Below, piece after piece: positions 9,608-17,636 of a DNA stretch of 64,000 bases. How positions within the stretch are numbered: position 1 is the stretch's first letter; each line of letters opens with the position of its first letter. The DNA is from DAOSVX01 sp964493665. GTDB taxonomy: Bacteria; Bacillota_I; Bacilli_A; RF39; UBA660. The translations under genes were made by a program, and so were the position numbers. The DNA is taken from positions 1-64,000 of the forward strand of contig CAZBOZ010000001.1 of the NCBI GenBank assembly GCA_964493665.1, read 5' to 3'. A model generated the notes under the pieces. The model saw only the letters and a list, made by a program, of their open reading frames with translations, did no database searches and was not told the origin of the DNA.

Positions 9608-10327
9608 ATGTTAAATATATTAGATGCAGTAATTATTTTAGCACTCCTTTTAGGAATGGTCCTTGGGTTTAAAAGAGGTATCATAAAAAGTGCAGTAATG
9701 TTTGGTGGGGCTATTCTAGTAATAGTATTGTCTTACTTACTTAAAAATCCTGTTTCAATATTTTTATACACTAACTTACCATTCTTCAAGTTTGGCGGTA
9801 TTTTTGAAGGCGTAAGTGTTATAAACATCTTAGTATATGAGGCTATTGCTTTTTTAGTGACTTTCAGCGTACTAATGATAATTCTAAAAATTTTGATTAT
9901 GGTGTCAACTGCCATAGAAAAACTTTTAGATATGACAATAGTTTTAGGTATTCCCTCTAAAATTTTAGGAGCTATATTTGGCTTGCTAGAAGCATTTGTA
10001 TTTGTATTTGTGGGTTTATACGCAATGTTTCAATTTAATATATTTTCGACAATAACTCATGATAGTGTCTATGCCAAAAAGATAGTGGGATCCACCCCAA
10101 TTTTGTCTAATGCGGTAAGTGATGCTTTTGATTCATTTAGAGAAATATATGACTTACAAGACAAATATGCCACTAAAGATAAAGATAGCGATGAATACAA
10201 CAAAGAAGCCTTAGAGATACTTTTGAAAAATGAAGTTATTTCACCAGCTTCAGTAAGAAAATTAGTTGAAAAAGACAAAATTAACATCGATAATATCGAT
10301 GAAATATTAGAAAGATATGAGGATTAA
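9608..10327 (+). CDS. cvpA: CvpA family membrane protein
   Basis: This 239-aa membrane protein of the CvpA (colicin V production) family has a family role that is not well defined. It begins NILDAVIILALLLGMVLGFKRG, the typical first helix and Gly-Phe-Arg/Lys-Gly turn. Three more hydrophobic segments follow (about 28-45, 72-100, 118-145), then a charged cytoplasmic tail of about 85 residues. GAGGTG precedes the start. trxA begins 3 nt after its stop, so cvpA-trxA-frr appear to form one transcription unit. Confidence 0.85.
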   Translation: MLNILDAVIILALLLGMVLGFKRGIIKSAVMFGGAILVIVLSYLLKNPVSIFLYTNLPFFKFGGIFEGVSVINILVYEAIAFLVTFSVLMIILKILIMVSTAIEKLLDMTIVLGIPSKILGAIFGLLEAFVFVFVGLYAMFQFNIFSTITHDSVYAKKIVGSTPILSNAVSDAFDSFREIYDLQDKYATKDKDSDEYNKEALEILLKNEVISPASVRKLVEKDKINIDNIDEILERYED

Positions 10328-10330
10328 AAT

Positions 10331-10633
10331 ATGGAAATAGTACATTTTAAAGGAACAAATTTAGAGGAAATAGTGGGTAATGATTACACATTAGTAGATT
10401 TTTATGCTGATTGGTGTGGACCATGTAAAATGCTTGCGCCAATATTAGAAGAATTAAAAGATGAAATTAAAATTGTTAAAGTAAATGTTGATGAGAATGA
10501 AGAAGTAGCTATGAAATATGGCGTTATGAGCATTCCTACGTTAGTATTTTTTAAAGAAGGTAAACTAATTCATAAAATGATTGGGTATGTTAACAAAGAA
10601 ACAATGCTTGATGTAATTAAGGAGATGAAATAA
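10331..10633 (+). CDS. trxA: Thioredoxin
   Basis: This is a cytosolic dithiol oxidoreductase of 100 aa, the usual size. It has the active site WCGPC at residues 28-32 and the cis-proline segment MSIPTLVFF. The stop TAA shares its last base with the frr ATG, which implies tight translational coupling between the two genes. The pairing with frr is not a standard arrangement and may only reflect genome compaction. Confidence 0.96.
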   Translation: MEIVHFKGTNLEEIVGNDYTLVDFYADWCGPCKMLAPILEELKDEIKIVKVNVDENEEVAMKYGVMSIPTLVFFKEGKLIHKMIGYVNKETMLDVIKEMK

Positions 10634-11154
10634 TGGAAGAAAAGTTTTCAAAGGTAATTGAGAACTTAGAATCTAGACTTACAACAATTAGAGCGGGTAG
10701 AGCCAATCCGGGGATGTTAAGTGGGGTTATGGTAAGTTATTATGGAACTCCAACTCCTATTCAAAGTGTGGCCAATATAACTGTTCCAGAAGCCAAACAA
10801 CTTTTCATAAAACCATTTGATAGAAGTGTTTTAAAAGAAATAGAAAAAGCTATTAATGAAGCTAACTTAGGTATAGCTCCAACTAATAATGGCGAAGTAG
10901 TTATTTTGACCATACCAGCTTTAAACGAAGAGCGAAGAAGAGAATATGTTAAACAATCAAAAGATATAGCAGAAGAAGCTAGAATAGCTTTAAGAAATAT
11001 TCGACAAGAAGAAAATAATAATATTAAGCATTTAGAACTAAGTGAAGATGAAGAAGAAAGAGAACTAAATAAAATTCAAGATTTAGTTAATAAATATAAT
11101 AAAATTATTGATGAAAAACAAAAAGAAAAAGAAATAGAACTCATGCATGTTTAA
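10633..11154 (+). CDS. frr: Ribosome recycling factor
   Basis: It splits the post-termination ribosome together with EF-G. The 173-aa protein is slightly short of the usual 185 because the N-terminus begins close to the first helix. It has the family hallmark TTIRAGRANPGML and the tRNA-mimic body (ITVPEAKQLFIKPFD, GIAPTNNGEVVILTIPAL, LNEERRREYVKQ). The start codon overlaps the last base of trxA. The usual partner pyrH is not adjacent. Confidence 0.95.
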   Translation: MEEKFSKVIENLESRLTTIRAGRANPGMLSGVMVSYYGTPTPIQSVANITVPEAKQLFIKPFDRSVLKEIEKAINEANLGIAPTNNGEVVILTIPALNEERRREYVKQSKDIAEEARIALRNIRQEENNNIKHLELSEDEEERELNKIQDLVNKYNKIIDEKQKEKEIELMHV

Positions 11155-11212
11155 ATATTGAATAAACATTTAATAAGTGTTAAGATAAACATATAAAAGG
11201 AGGATATTAAAA

Positions 11213-11767
11213 ATGGAAACATGGTTAATAGTAGTTATAGCGGTAGCAGCATTAGTATTAATTTATTTAGTTAGTACTTATAATGTATTAGTAAAACTTA
11301 GAAATATGGTAAGGGATCAATGGAGTCAAATTGATGTTCAATTAAAAAGGAGATTTGATTTAATTCCTAATTTAGTAGAGACTGTAAAAGGTTATGCTAA
11401 ACATGAAAAATCTACTTTAGAAGAGGTTATTAAAGCTCGTAGTACTTTCTTAAGTGCTAAAACCCCAGAAGATGAAATGGCTGCTAATGATGTTCTTTCT
11501 AAAGCAATGACTAAGTTATTTGCTTTATCAGAAAGCTATCCAGAATTAAAAGCCAATACTAACTTTTTACAAATGCAAGCAGATTTAAAAGATGTTGAAG
11601 ATAAAATAGCTTTTGCTAGACAATTTTATAATGATGTTGTACTAAAACTAAATAATAAAGTAGAAATGTTCCCTTCTAATCTAGTTGCTTCAATATTTAA
11701 AGTAAGCAAAGAAAAATTCTTTGAAGTAGCTACATCTGAAAGAGAAAATGTAAAAGTACAATTCTAA
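11213..11767 (+). CDS. lemA: LemA family membrane protein
   Basis: This 184-aa protein has an N-terminal membrane helix (about residues 4-22). The LemA helical bundle follows (YNVLVKLRNMVRDQWSQIDVQLKRR, FDLIPNLVETVKGYAKHE). The biochemical role of the family is unclear. It has a strong AAAGGAGGA site. A 59-nt gap after frr contains the repeated element ATAAACAT, which may form a weak hairpin. It is monocistronic, ending at a strong terminator; the frequent htpX or TPM-domain partner is absent. Confidence 0.9.
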   Translation: METWLIVVIAVAALVLIYLVSTYNVLVKLRNMVRDQWSQIDVQLKRRFDLIPNLVETVKGYAKHEKSTLEEVIKARSTFLSAKTPEDEMAANDVLSKAMTKLFALSESYPELKANTNFLQMQADLKDVEDKIAFARQFYNDVVLKLNNKVEMFPSNLVASIFKVSKEKFFEVATSERENVKVQF

Positions 11768-11790
11768 GCACTAAATAGTGCTTTTTTTTT
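11766..11790 (+). terminator. Intrinsic terminator of lemA
   Basis: An 8-bp stem (11766-11773 with 11776-11783) with a 2-nt apparent loop is followed by a run of T. It overlaps the last two bases of the lemA stop. Confidence 0.88.
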
Positions 11791-11825
11791 GACTTTTTGC
11801 TATTATATTAACGGGATGTGATAAT

Positions 11826-12710
11826 GTGTCTAAAATTATAGCTATAGTAGGCCCTACTGGAGTAGGAAAGACTAAATTAAGTATTTCTTTAGCTAAAGAG
11901 TTAAATGGTGAAATTATAAATGCTGATAGTACCCAAGTTTATAAAGATTTAAATATTGGTACTGCTAAAGTAACTGAAGAAGAAAAAGAGGGGATACCTC
12001 ATCATTTATTTAGTTTTGTTGATCCAAATGATTCTTATACTGTTTTTGACTATCAAAAAGATGGGAGAAGAGCAATAAAAGAATTAATGGATAAGGGAAA
12101 GACACCAATAATAGTTGGTGGTAGTGGATTATATTTAAAAGCATTGCTTTATAATTATGAATTTCAAGAAGAGAAAGTATCTACTTCTTATGAAACTTTT
12201 AGTGATGAAGCATTATATAATAAATTAAAAGAAATAGATCCTGAAACAGAAATATCTAAAAACAATCGTCAAAGAATCGAAAGAGCTTTAAATTTTTATA
12301 ATGAAAATGGTTTTCCAATATCAATGAAATCTGGTAAAGATGAATTGCTATACAATGTAGTATTTGTTGGACTTAAAGCTGATAGAGATCTTTTATATGA
12401 AAGAATTAAAAGAAAAACGGAAGTTATGTTTGAAAATGGCTTACTTAAGGAAGTTAAAGCTTTATACGATAATAATGTAAGAAGTCATATTATATATTCA
12501 GCTATTGGCTACAAAGAATTATATGAATACTTTGACCATAAATGCACATTAGAAGAAGCTATAAGCAAAATAAAAGCCAATTCAACTTATTATGCGAAAA
12601 GGCAATTCACTTGGTTTAATAATCAGATGAATGTCACTTGGTTTGATGTAGATTTTAATAACTTTGATGAAACCATAAAAGAAGTAATAAATTATTTAAA
12701 TTCTTTATAA
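11826..12710 (+). CDS. miaA: tRNA dimethylallyltransferase
   Basis: It transfers a dimethylallyl group to A37 of tRNAs reading UNN codons; 294 aa. The start is GTG at 11826 after GGGATGTGAT; the overlapping ATG at 11824 is out of frame. Motifs are the P-loop GPTGVGKT (residues 8-15), INADSTQVYKDLNIGTAK, the ISKNNRQRIERALNFY tRNA-binding region and FTWFNNQ near the end. An extended -10 (TGCTATTAT, 11798-11806) lies 20 nt before the start. The end overlaps the convergent transglutaminase gene by 19 bp with no visible terminator. Confidence 0.95.
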   Translation: MSKIIAIVGPTGVGKTKLSISLAKELNGEIINADSTQVYKDLNIGTAKVTEEEKEGIPHHLFSFVDPNDSYTVFDYQKDGRRAIKELMDKGKTPIIVGGSGLYLKALLYNYEFQEEKVSTSYETFSDEALYNKLKEIDPETEISKNNRQRIERALNFYNENGFPISMKSGKDELLYNVVFVGLKADRDLLYERIKRKTEVMFENGLLKEVKALYDNNVRSHIIYSAIGYKELYEYFDHKCTLEEAISKIKANSTYYAKRQFTWFNNQMNVTWFDVDFNNFDETIKEVINYLNSL

Positions 12711-13606
12711 ACACTTTCATCAAAAGAATGGCTTTTATTATCTAACTCAAATAGTTTTTTGGTGCTTATTAGAAAATAATCATCAATCAAATAACTAGTT
12801 CCGTCATTACCATATGGGTCATCCCATGTGGCATCTAAATGAAACCATTCATCATTTAAATATACAGCGTTCCAAACGTGATCATTATTAGATATTTTAA
12901 AGTTTTTAATACCTAATTGATATAAATATATAGCCATGGCATCAGAATAACCACCACATACACTATAACCTTCTAATAATGGTCCATAAGCTATATTAGA
13001 ACGATAATCGCTTTTGCCGATTTGAGCTCTTTGGATATCATACTTAGTATTATTAATTAAATAATCATGGAAAGCTTTTATTTTTTCGTAATCATTCATA
13101 TTAACATTAATATAATTGGTATCAAAATTGCCAATGGCAGTTTCAATCTTTCCAATATCACTATTATTATATAATTTAGTAATAGTTAAACTAATTTCTC
13201 CAGTACTATCAAAAGAAGTTTTGATGTTCTCAAAATTATTAAAAGGATGAACAAAATTATTTATATTAGTAAGCAGATTATTATCAGTAGAAATGGTTGC
13301 CATATCTGGTATACAATCAGTATATTCATATGGACAATAAAAAGTAAAAGTATCCCAACCATTATTTAAAACCGAATAAACAATATTTAATAAATCTTGA
13401 TAACCATATGGGACATAAGTTTTATCCAATTTAACATATTCAAAATCATAATCTTTAGTATATGTATTACCTTCTTTAATTATAATAGTTGGTTTAGAGT
13501 CCAATAATTCAACTATATTATTGGTAATTTCTTCATTAAAAATAAATGTTCCAGCTATTAATAAGGAACAGATAATAGCAATAAAAAATGTACTTTTCTT
13601 TATCAT
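12692..13606 (-). CDS. Transglutaminase-like domain membrane-anchored protein
   Basis: This 304-aa protein has an N-terminal signal anchor (MIKKSTFFIAIICSLLIAG). Start ATG 13606 is chosen because GGTGA sits 5 nt upstream. The C-terminal half is a transglutaminase/protease-like fold. The probable catalytic Cys is in SVCGGYSDAMA, His in NDHVWNAVY, and Asp in HLDATWDDP, so all three triad positions are present. It is probably extracellular or wall-facing. The substrate is unknown; such domains act as proteases, cross-linkers or in wall remodelling. It is transcribed downstream of rpsT but separated by a terminator. Confidence 0.85.
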   Translation of the reverse strand: MIKKSTFFIAIICSLLIAGTFIFNEEITNNIVELLDSKPTIIIKEGNTYTKDYDFEYVKLDKTYVPYGYQDLLNIVYSVLNNGWDTFTFYCPYEYTDCIPDMATISTDNNLLTNINNFVHPFNNFENIKTSFDSTGEISLTITKLYNNSDIGKIETAIGNFDTNYINVNMNDYEKIKAFHDYLINNTKYDIQRAQIGKSDYRSNIAYGPLLEGYSVCGGYSDAMAIYLYQLGIKNFKISNNDHVWNAVYLNDEWFHLDATWDDPYGNDGTSYLIDDYFLISTKKLFELDNKSHSFDESVYKEFK

Positions 13607-13633
13607 GGTAGTCACCAATTATATTTTATCATT

Positions 13634-13669
13634 AAAAAATGAAGTATGCTAGATTTTATTACTTCATTT
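13634..13669 (-). terminator. Intrinsic terminator of rpsT (minus strand)
   Basis: A 10-bp inverted repeat (13637-13646 with 13660-13669) with a 13-nt loop is followed on the minus strand by a T run (A residues at 13634-13639). It overlaps the rpsT stop region. Confidence 0.8.
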
Positions 13670-13922
13670 CTTTTATTTTACTATTTAATCTCTTTTTTTC
13701 TCTATTAGCTTTGTTTTCTTTTACTAAACCCTTCTTTAAAGCTTTATCGATGTCTTTTTGTAAAGTTTTAAATGATTCATTAGCTAATTTTTTATCACCA
13801 CTAGTAATATTTTTTTCACAAGCTTTTAAAGAACTTTTAACACGAACTTTATAATCGTGATTTTCTTTAGTTTTTTTAGCAATGACTTTTATTGCTTTTT
13901 TAGAACTTTTTATATTGGCCAT
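13659..13922 (-). CDS. rpsT: Small ribosomal subunit protein bS20
   Basis: This is the 87-aa 16S rRNA-binding protein, very basic. It begins MANIKSSKKAIKVIAKKTKENH, close to the bS20 consensus, with the conserved ANIKSxxK opening. GGAGGTGA sits directly before the ATG. It is divergent from lepA, keeping the Bacillus holA-rpsT-lepA neighbourhood but lacking the gpr and spoIIP genes that lie there in spore-formers. A probable extended -10 (TGATAAAAT on minus, 13952-13960) lies upstream. Confidence 0.95.
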   Translation of the reverse strand: MANIKSSKKAIKVIAKKTKENHDYKVRVKSSLKACEKNITSGDKKLANESFKTLQKDIDKALKKGLVKENKANREKKRLNSKIKEMK

Positions 13923-14014
13923 AATTCACCTCCAAATTAAATTACTAATTGATTTTATCAAAATTATTATAAATATGCAACGATTTATAGTATAATTTTG
14001 CTTGGTGAAACAAA

Positions 14015-15811
14015 ATGAATCAAAAAAACATTAGAAATTTTTGTATTATAGCTCATATTGATCATGGTAAATCAACTTTAGCTGATAGAATATTAGAATT
14101 AACAGGATCTATATCATCTTTTGAAATGAAAGACCAATTACTAGATTCGATGGATATTGAAAGGGAACGAGGCATAACAATTAAACTAAATGCAGTTCAA
14201 TTAAAATATAAATATCAAAATGAAGAATATATATTTCATCTAATAGATACTCCAGGACATGTTGATTTTTCTTATGAAGTAAGTCGTAGTTTAGCTGCTT
14301 GTGAAGGAGCCGTTTTAGTAGTAGATGCTGCCCAAGGAATAGAAGCTCAGACATTAGCTAATCTTTATTTAGCTTTAGAACATAGCTTAAACATAATTCC
14401 AGTTATTAACAAAATAGATTTACCTAATGCCAACATCCCTAAAGTTACCAAAGAATTATGTGATGTATTAGGTTTTAGAGAAGATGAAATCATTTTAACA
14501 AGTGGTAAAACAGGAGAAGGGGTACCATCTCTTTTAGAAGCTATTATAAAAAGAATAGAACCACCTAAAATTAATAATGAAAGCGTTCCCAGAGCTTTAA
14601 TATTTGATTCTTTTTTTGATTCTTATAGAGGTGTTGTGGCTTTAGTGAAAGTGGTTGATGGCAAATTTAAAATTGGGGATGAAATGAAAATGATTGCTAC
14701 TAATTCTAGCTTTGAAATAGTTGAATTAGGAGTTAAAACTCCAAAAGAAAAAAAGAAAACAGAGCTTATATCAGGTGAAGTAGGATATATAGCAGCTAGT
14801 ATTAAAGATATTAGCAAAGTAAGAGTAGGAGATACTATTACTTTAAATGGTAAAAATGTAGAACCTCTTCCTGGTTATAAGCCAATGAAACCAATGGTAT
14901 ATTCAGGTATATTCCCAATTGAACCAAATAAATTTTTAAATTTAAGAGAAGCTTTAGAAAAATTAAAATTAAACGATGCTTCTTTAGTTTTTGAACCAGA
15001 AACTAGTGAGGCGCTAGGATTTGGATTTAGATGTGGATTTTTAGGGCTTTTACATATGGAAATAATTATGACTAGAATTGAAAGAGAATTCGATTTAGAT
15101 ATAATTGCTACTAGTCCAAGTGTATTATATGAAGTTACTTTGACTAATGGTGAAAAAATGACAATCGAAAGGCCTAATTTATTTCCTGATCGAGGTATAA
15201 TTAATAGTGTTAGTGAACCATATATAACTACTAACATATTTGCCCCAAGCGAGTATATTGGGCCAGTAATGGAATTATGCCAGGATAAAAGGGGCATATA
15301 TAAAAATGTTGATTATATATCTGATACTAGAGTTAATATTCATTATGATATACCTTTAGCGGAAATAGTATTTGATTTTTATGATAAATTAAAAAGTACT
15401 ACTAAAGGGTATGCTTCTTTTGATTATGAATTTATTGGTTTTAAAGAAAGTGATTTAGTAAAAATGGATATCTTAATAAATGGTGAAGCAGTTGATGCCT
15501 TATCAATGATAGTTCATAAAAAAGCTGCTTATAATAGAGGCAAAGATATGGTTAATAGTTTAAGAAGCTTAATTCCTCGTCAACAATTTCAAGTGCCAAT
15601 CCAAGCTAGTATTGGTAGTAAAATAATTGCCAGAGAAAACATTTCGGCTTTAAAAAAGAATGTTTTGGCTAAATGTTATGGCGGAGACATTTCTCGTAAG
15701 AGAAAACTTCTAGAAAAGCAAAAAGAAGGAAAAAAGAAAATGAAGATGGTAGGCAATGTAGAAATCCCTCAAGAAGCCTTTTTAGCGATACTTAAAAATA
15801 AAGATAAATAA
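14015..15811 (+). CDS. lepA: Elongation factor 4 (LepA)
   Basis: This is a ribosome-binding translational GTPase of 598 aa, the usual length. The G1 motif AHIDHGKST sits at about residues 13-21; DTPGHVDF, NKIDLP and the LepA-specific C-terminal domain follow (GAEVD-like NGEAVDALSMIVHK, LRSLIPRQQFQVPIQA, KNVLAKCYGGDISRKRKLLEKQ). The start follows TTGGTGA; TATAAT at 13991-13996 lies 18 nt upstream. hemW and hrcA follow in the order common to Firmicutes, with a membrane protein gene inserted. Confidence 0.97.
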   Translation: MNQKNIRNFCIIAHIDHGKSTLADRILELTGSISSFEMKDQLLDSMDIERERGITIKLNAVQLKYKYQNEEYIFHLIDTPGHVDFSYEVSRSLAACEGAVLVVDAAQGIEAQTLANLYLALEHSLNIIPVINKIDLPNANIPKVTKELCDVLGFREDEIILTSGKTGEGVPSLLEAIIKRIEPPKINNESVPRALIFDSFFDSYRGVVALVKVVDGKFKIGDEMKMIATNSSFEIVELGVKTPKEKKKTELISGEVGYIAASIKDISKVRVGDTITLNGKNVEPLPGYKPMKPMVYSGIFPIEPNKFLNLREALEKLKLNDASLVFEPETSEALGFGFRCGFLGLLHMEIIMTRIEREFDLDIIATSPSVLYEVTLTNGEKMTIERPNLFPDRGIINSVSEPYITTNIFAPSEYIGPVMELCQDKRGIYKNVDYISDTRVNIHYDIPLAEIVFDFYDKLKSTTKGYASFDYEFIGFKESDLVKMDILINGEAVDALSMIVHKKAAYNRGKDMVNSLRSLIPRQQFQVPIQASIGSKIIARENISALKKNVLAKCYGGDISRKRKLLEKQKEGKKKMKMVGNVEIPQEAFLAILKNKDK

Positions 15812-15812
15812 A

Positions 15813-15841
15813 TTGACAAAATAGCAGAATTAAATTATGAT
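15813..15841 (+). promoter_or_regulatory. Sigma-A promoter of the 15865 gene
   Basis: TTGACA (15813-15818), a 17-nt spacer and TATGAT (15836-15841) form a near-perfect vegetative promoter starting just after the lepA stop. Confidence 0.8.
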
Positions 15842-15864
15842 AACTATCATTCAAAGGAGGTCTT

Positions 15865-16455
15865 ATGAAAAGTTGTTTTTATAAAATATTGGATAATATT
15901 GATTACACTTTAATTAGAAGAAAAAATGGTGGGTTTTTGCTTGCCTTTATTGGATGGTTTAATATTGGGATGCTTTCCAATATTTTGGGTAATTTATTTA
16001 TAGAAGGATTTATGGACTGGCCTTGGCCTAAGAGAATTTTGTATACAGTGGTAATTGCTATACTTACTTTGCCAATATATTTTTCAATAGAACACTTTAG
16101 AAAAAAAAAGATTGACAAAGTTTTGGAAAGCGTCAGAAATGAAAAAAAGGAGTTTTTCCAGGAAGAAATTTTAAATCCAGAAGAAACGATTGAAAATATT
16201 TTTGATGTTGAAGATAATATAAGGGAAACTAAAGATGGCAAGCTTGCATATTTAGCTTCTGTTAATCCATCAAGAATGTCTTTGAAACAATTACAAGCTG
16301 CGGCTGATTATTTAAAAAAATATTTACCAAACCAACCCGTTTCAGAAGATGATGAACCTGAAGAAGATGAATTACAAGAAGAGCCTTTTGTAAAGGGATA
16401 TGTCCCTAAAAGAAAGCTTTGGTTTAGTAGAAAATCAAATAAGACTATTTTATAG
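15865..16455 (+). CDS. Uncharacterised two-helix membrane protein with acidic tail
   Basis: I do not recognise this 196-aa protein. Two hydrophobic segments (about residues 24-46 and 57-76) are followed by a basic stretch and a long cytoplasmic region. That region has a segment KLAYLASVNPSRMSLKQLQAAADYL and a very acidic run near 145-160 (EDDEPEEDELQEEP), then a basic C-terminus. It has a strong AAAGGAGGT site and its own consensus promoter, so it is a real, independently expressed gene. It lies between lepA and hemW, where no fixed gene is expected. Confidence 0.75.
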   Translation: MKSCFYKILDNIDYTLIRRKNGGFLLAFIGWFNIGMLSNILGNLFIEGFMDWPWPKRILYTVVIAILTLPIYFSIEHFRKKKIDKVLESVRNEKKEFFQEEILNPEETIENIFDVEDNIRETKDGKLAYLASVNPSRMSLKQLQAAADYLKKYLPNQPVSEDDEPEEDELQEEPFVKGYVPKRKLWFSRKSNKTIL

Positions 16456-16467
16456 TTTTATTTTTTT

Positions 16468-16476
16468 TGCTATAAT
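16468..16476 (+). promoter_or_regulatory. Extended -10 promoter of hemW
   Basis: TGCTATAAT ends 15 nt before the hemW ATG, preceded by a T-rich tract but no clear -35. Confidence 0.6.
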
Positions 16477-16491
16477 AAAATAGGTGATAAT

Positions 16492-17577
16492 ATGAAAAGC
16501 GTTTATGTTCACGTTCCTTTTTGTAACAATATTTGTTCATATTGTGACTTTTGTAAAGTTTTGTATAATAAAACTTGGTCAAAACTTTATTTAACTAAAT
16601 TAGAAGAAGAAATAGGCAAGTATTATGAAGGAGAAGAAATTGACACTCTTTATATTGGCGGTGGTACTCCTTCGGCTTTGGCTAAAGAAGATTTATATTT
16701 TTTATTTCAAATATTAAAAGTATTTAATTTAGCCAAAAATTATGAGTTTACTTTTGAATGCAATATCACTGATGTAAATGAGGGTTTTTTAGATGTTTTA
16801 AAAGCCAATAAAGTAAATCGCCTTAGTATTGGAATAGAATCTTTTGATGAAAACAAACTTAAACAAATGAGAAGACCTTCTAGAAATTATGAAGAGACTC
16901 AAAAAATAATCGAATTATGTCGTGATAAGGGCTTCAAAAATATCAATTTAGATTTAATATATGGCTTTGAAGATGAAAAATTATCAGCTTTAAAAGAAGA
17001 TTTAAAAAAGGTTTTGAGCTTAAGGCCAGAGCATATTAGCACCTATTCTTTAATGATTGATGATAATACTATTTTGGGGATATTACATCCTAATAGATTA
17101 GATGATGAAAATGATGCTAAAATGTATGATTATATATGTAAAAGATTAAAAAAGAGTGGTTATAAGCATTATGAAATAAGTAATTTCGCTGTTTCTAGCT
17201 ATGAATCAAAACATAATTTAAGATATTGGAATAATGAAGAATATTATGGTTTTGGCTTAGGAGCTTCTGGCTATACTATGGGCCTTAGATATGATAATAC
17301 TAAATCTTTGACCAAATATTTAAATGGTATTACTAAAGTTAATTCTAGTTTAGTATCTAAAAGAGAAATGATGGAAAATGAGTTAATGCTTGGTTTACGT
17401 AAAATAGATGGGATTAATTTAAAGAAATTTTATAATAAATATGGGATAAACATTCAATATGAATTCCCCATTGAAAAACTACTTGCTACTAAGGAATTAG
17501 TTTTTAAAAAAGGATATTTATTTATTCCTAGTGATAAATTATATATTATGAATGAGATATTAATTAAACTATTCTAA
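16492..17577 (+). CDS. hemW: Radical SAM protein HemW (heme chaperone, HemN-like)
   Basis: This 361-aa member of the HemW/coproporphyrinogen-dehydrogenase-like radical SAM family has the [4Fe-4S] motif C11-x3-C15-x2-C18 (FCNNICSYCDF) with an extra Cys21. It also has IGGGTPS, RLSIGIESFD and NLDLIYGFE. HemW proteins bind heme and are thought to insert it into targets; they are not true HemN enzymes, which carry a CxxxCxxCxC signature. Position between lepA and hrcA is conserved in Firmicutes. GGTGAT precedes the start. No heme genes are in the window. Confidence 0.92.
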   Translation: MKSVYVHVPFCNNICSYCDFCKVLYNKTWSKLYLTKLEEEIGKYYEGEEIDTLYIGGGTPSALAKEDLYFLFQILKVFNLAKNYEFTFECNITDVNEGFLDVLKANKVNRLSIGIESFDENKLKQMRRPSRNYEETQKIIELCRDKGFKNINLDLIYGFEDEKLSALKEDLKKVLSLRPEHISTYSLMIDDNTILGILHPNRLDDENDAKMYDYICKRLKKSGYKHYEISNFAVSSYESKHNLRYWNNEEYYGFGLGASGYTMGLRYDNTKSLTKYLNGITKVNSSLVSKREMMENELMLGLRKIDGINLKKFYNKYGINIQYEFPIEKLLATKELVFKKGYLFIPSDKLYIMNEILIKLF

Positions 17578-17636
17578 CAACCGCTTTTAAAATCAGGATA
17601 TTTATTGTATAATAATAATCATAGTAGGTGGATAAG

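Noticed and set aside
16492..17577. Annotation as oxygen-independent coproporphyrinogen III oxidase HemN
   Set aside because: The protein is short, lacks the HemN CxxxCxxCxC signature and sits in the lepA-hrcA context typical of HemW.
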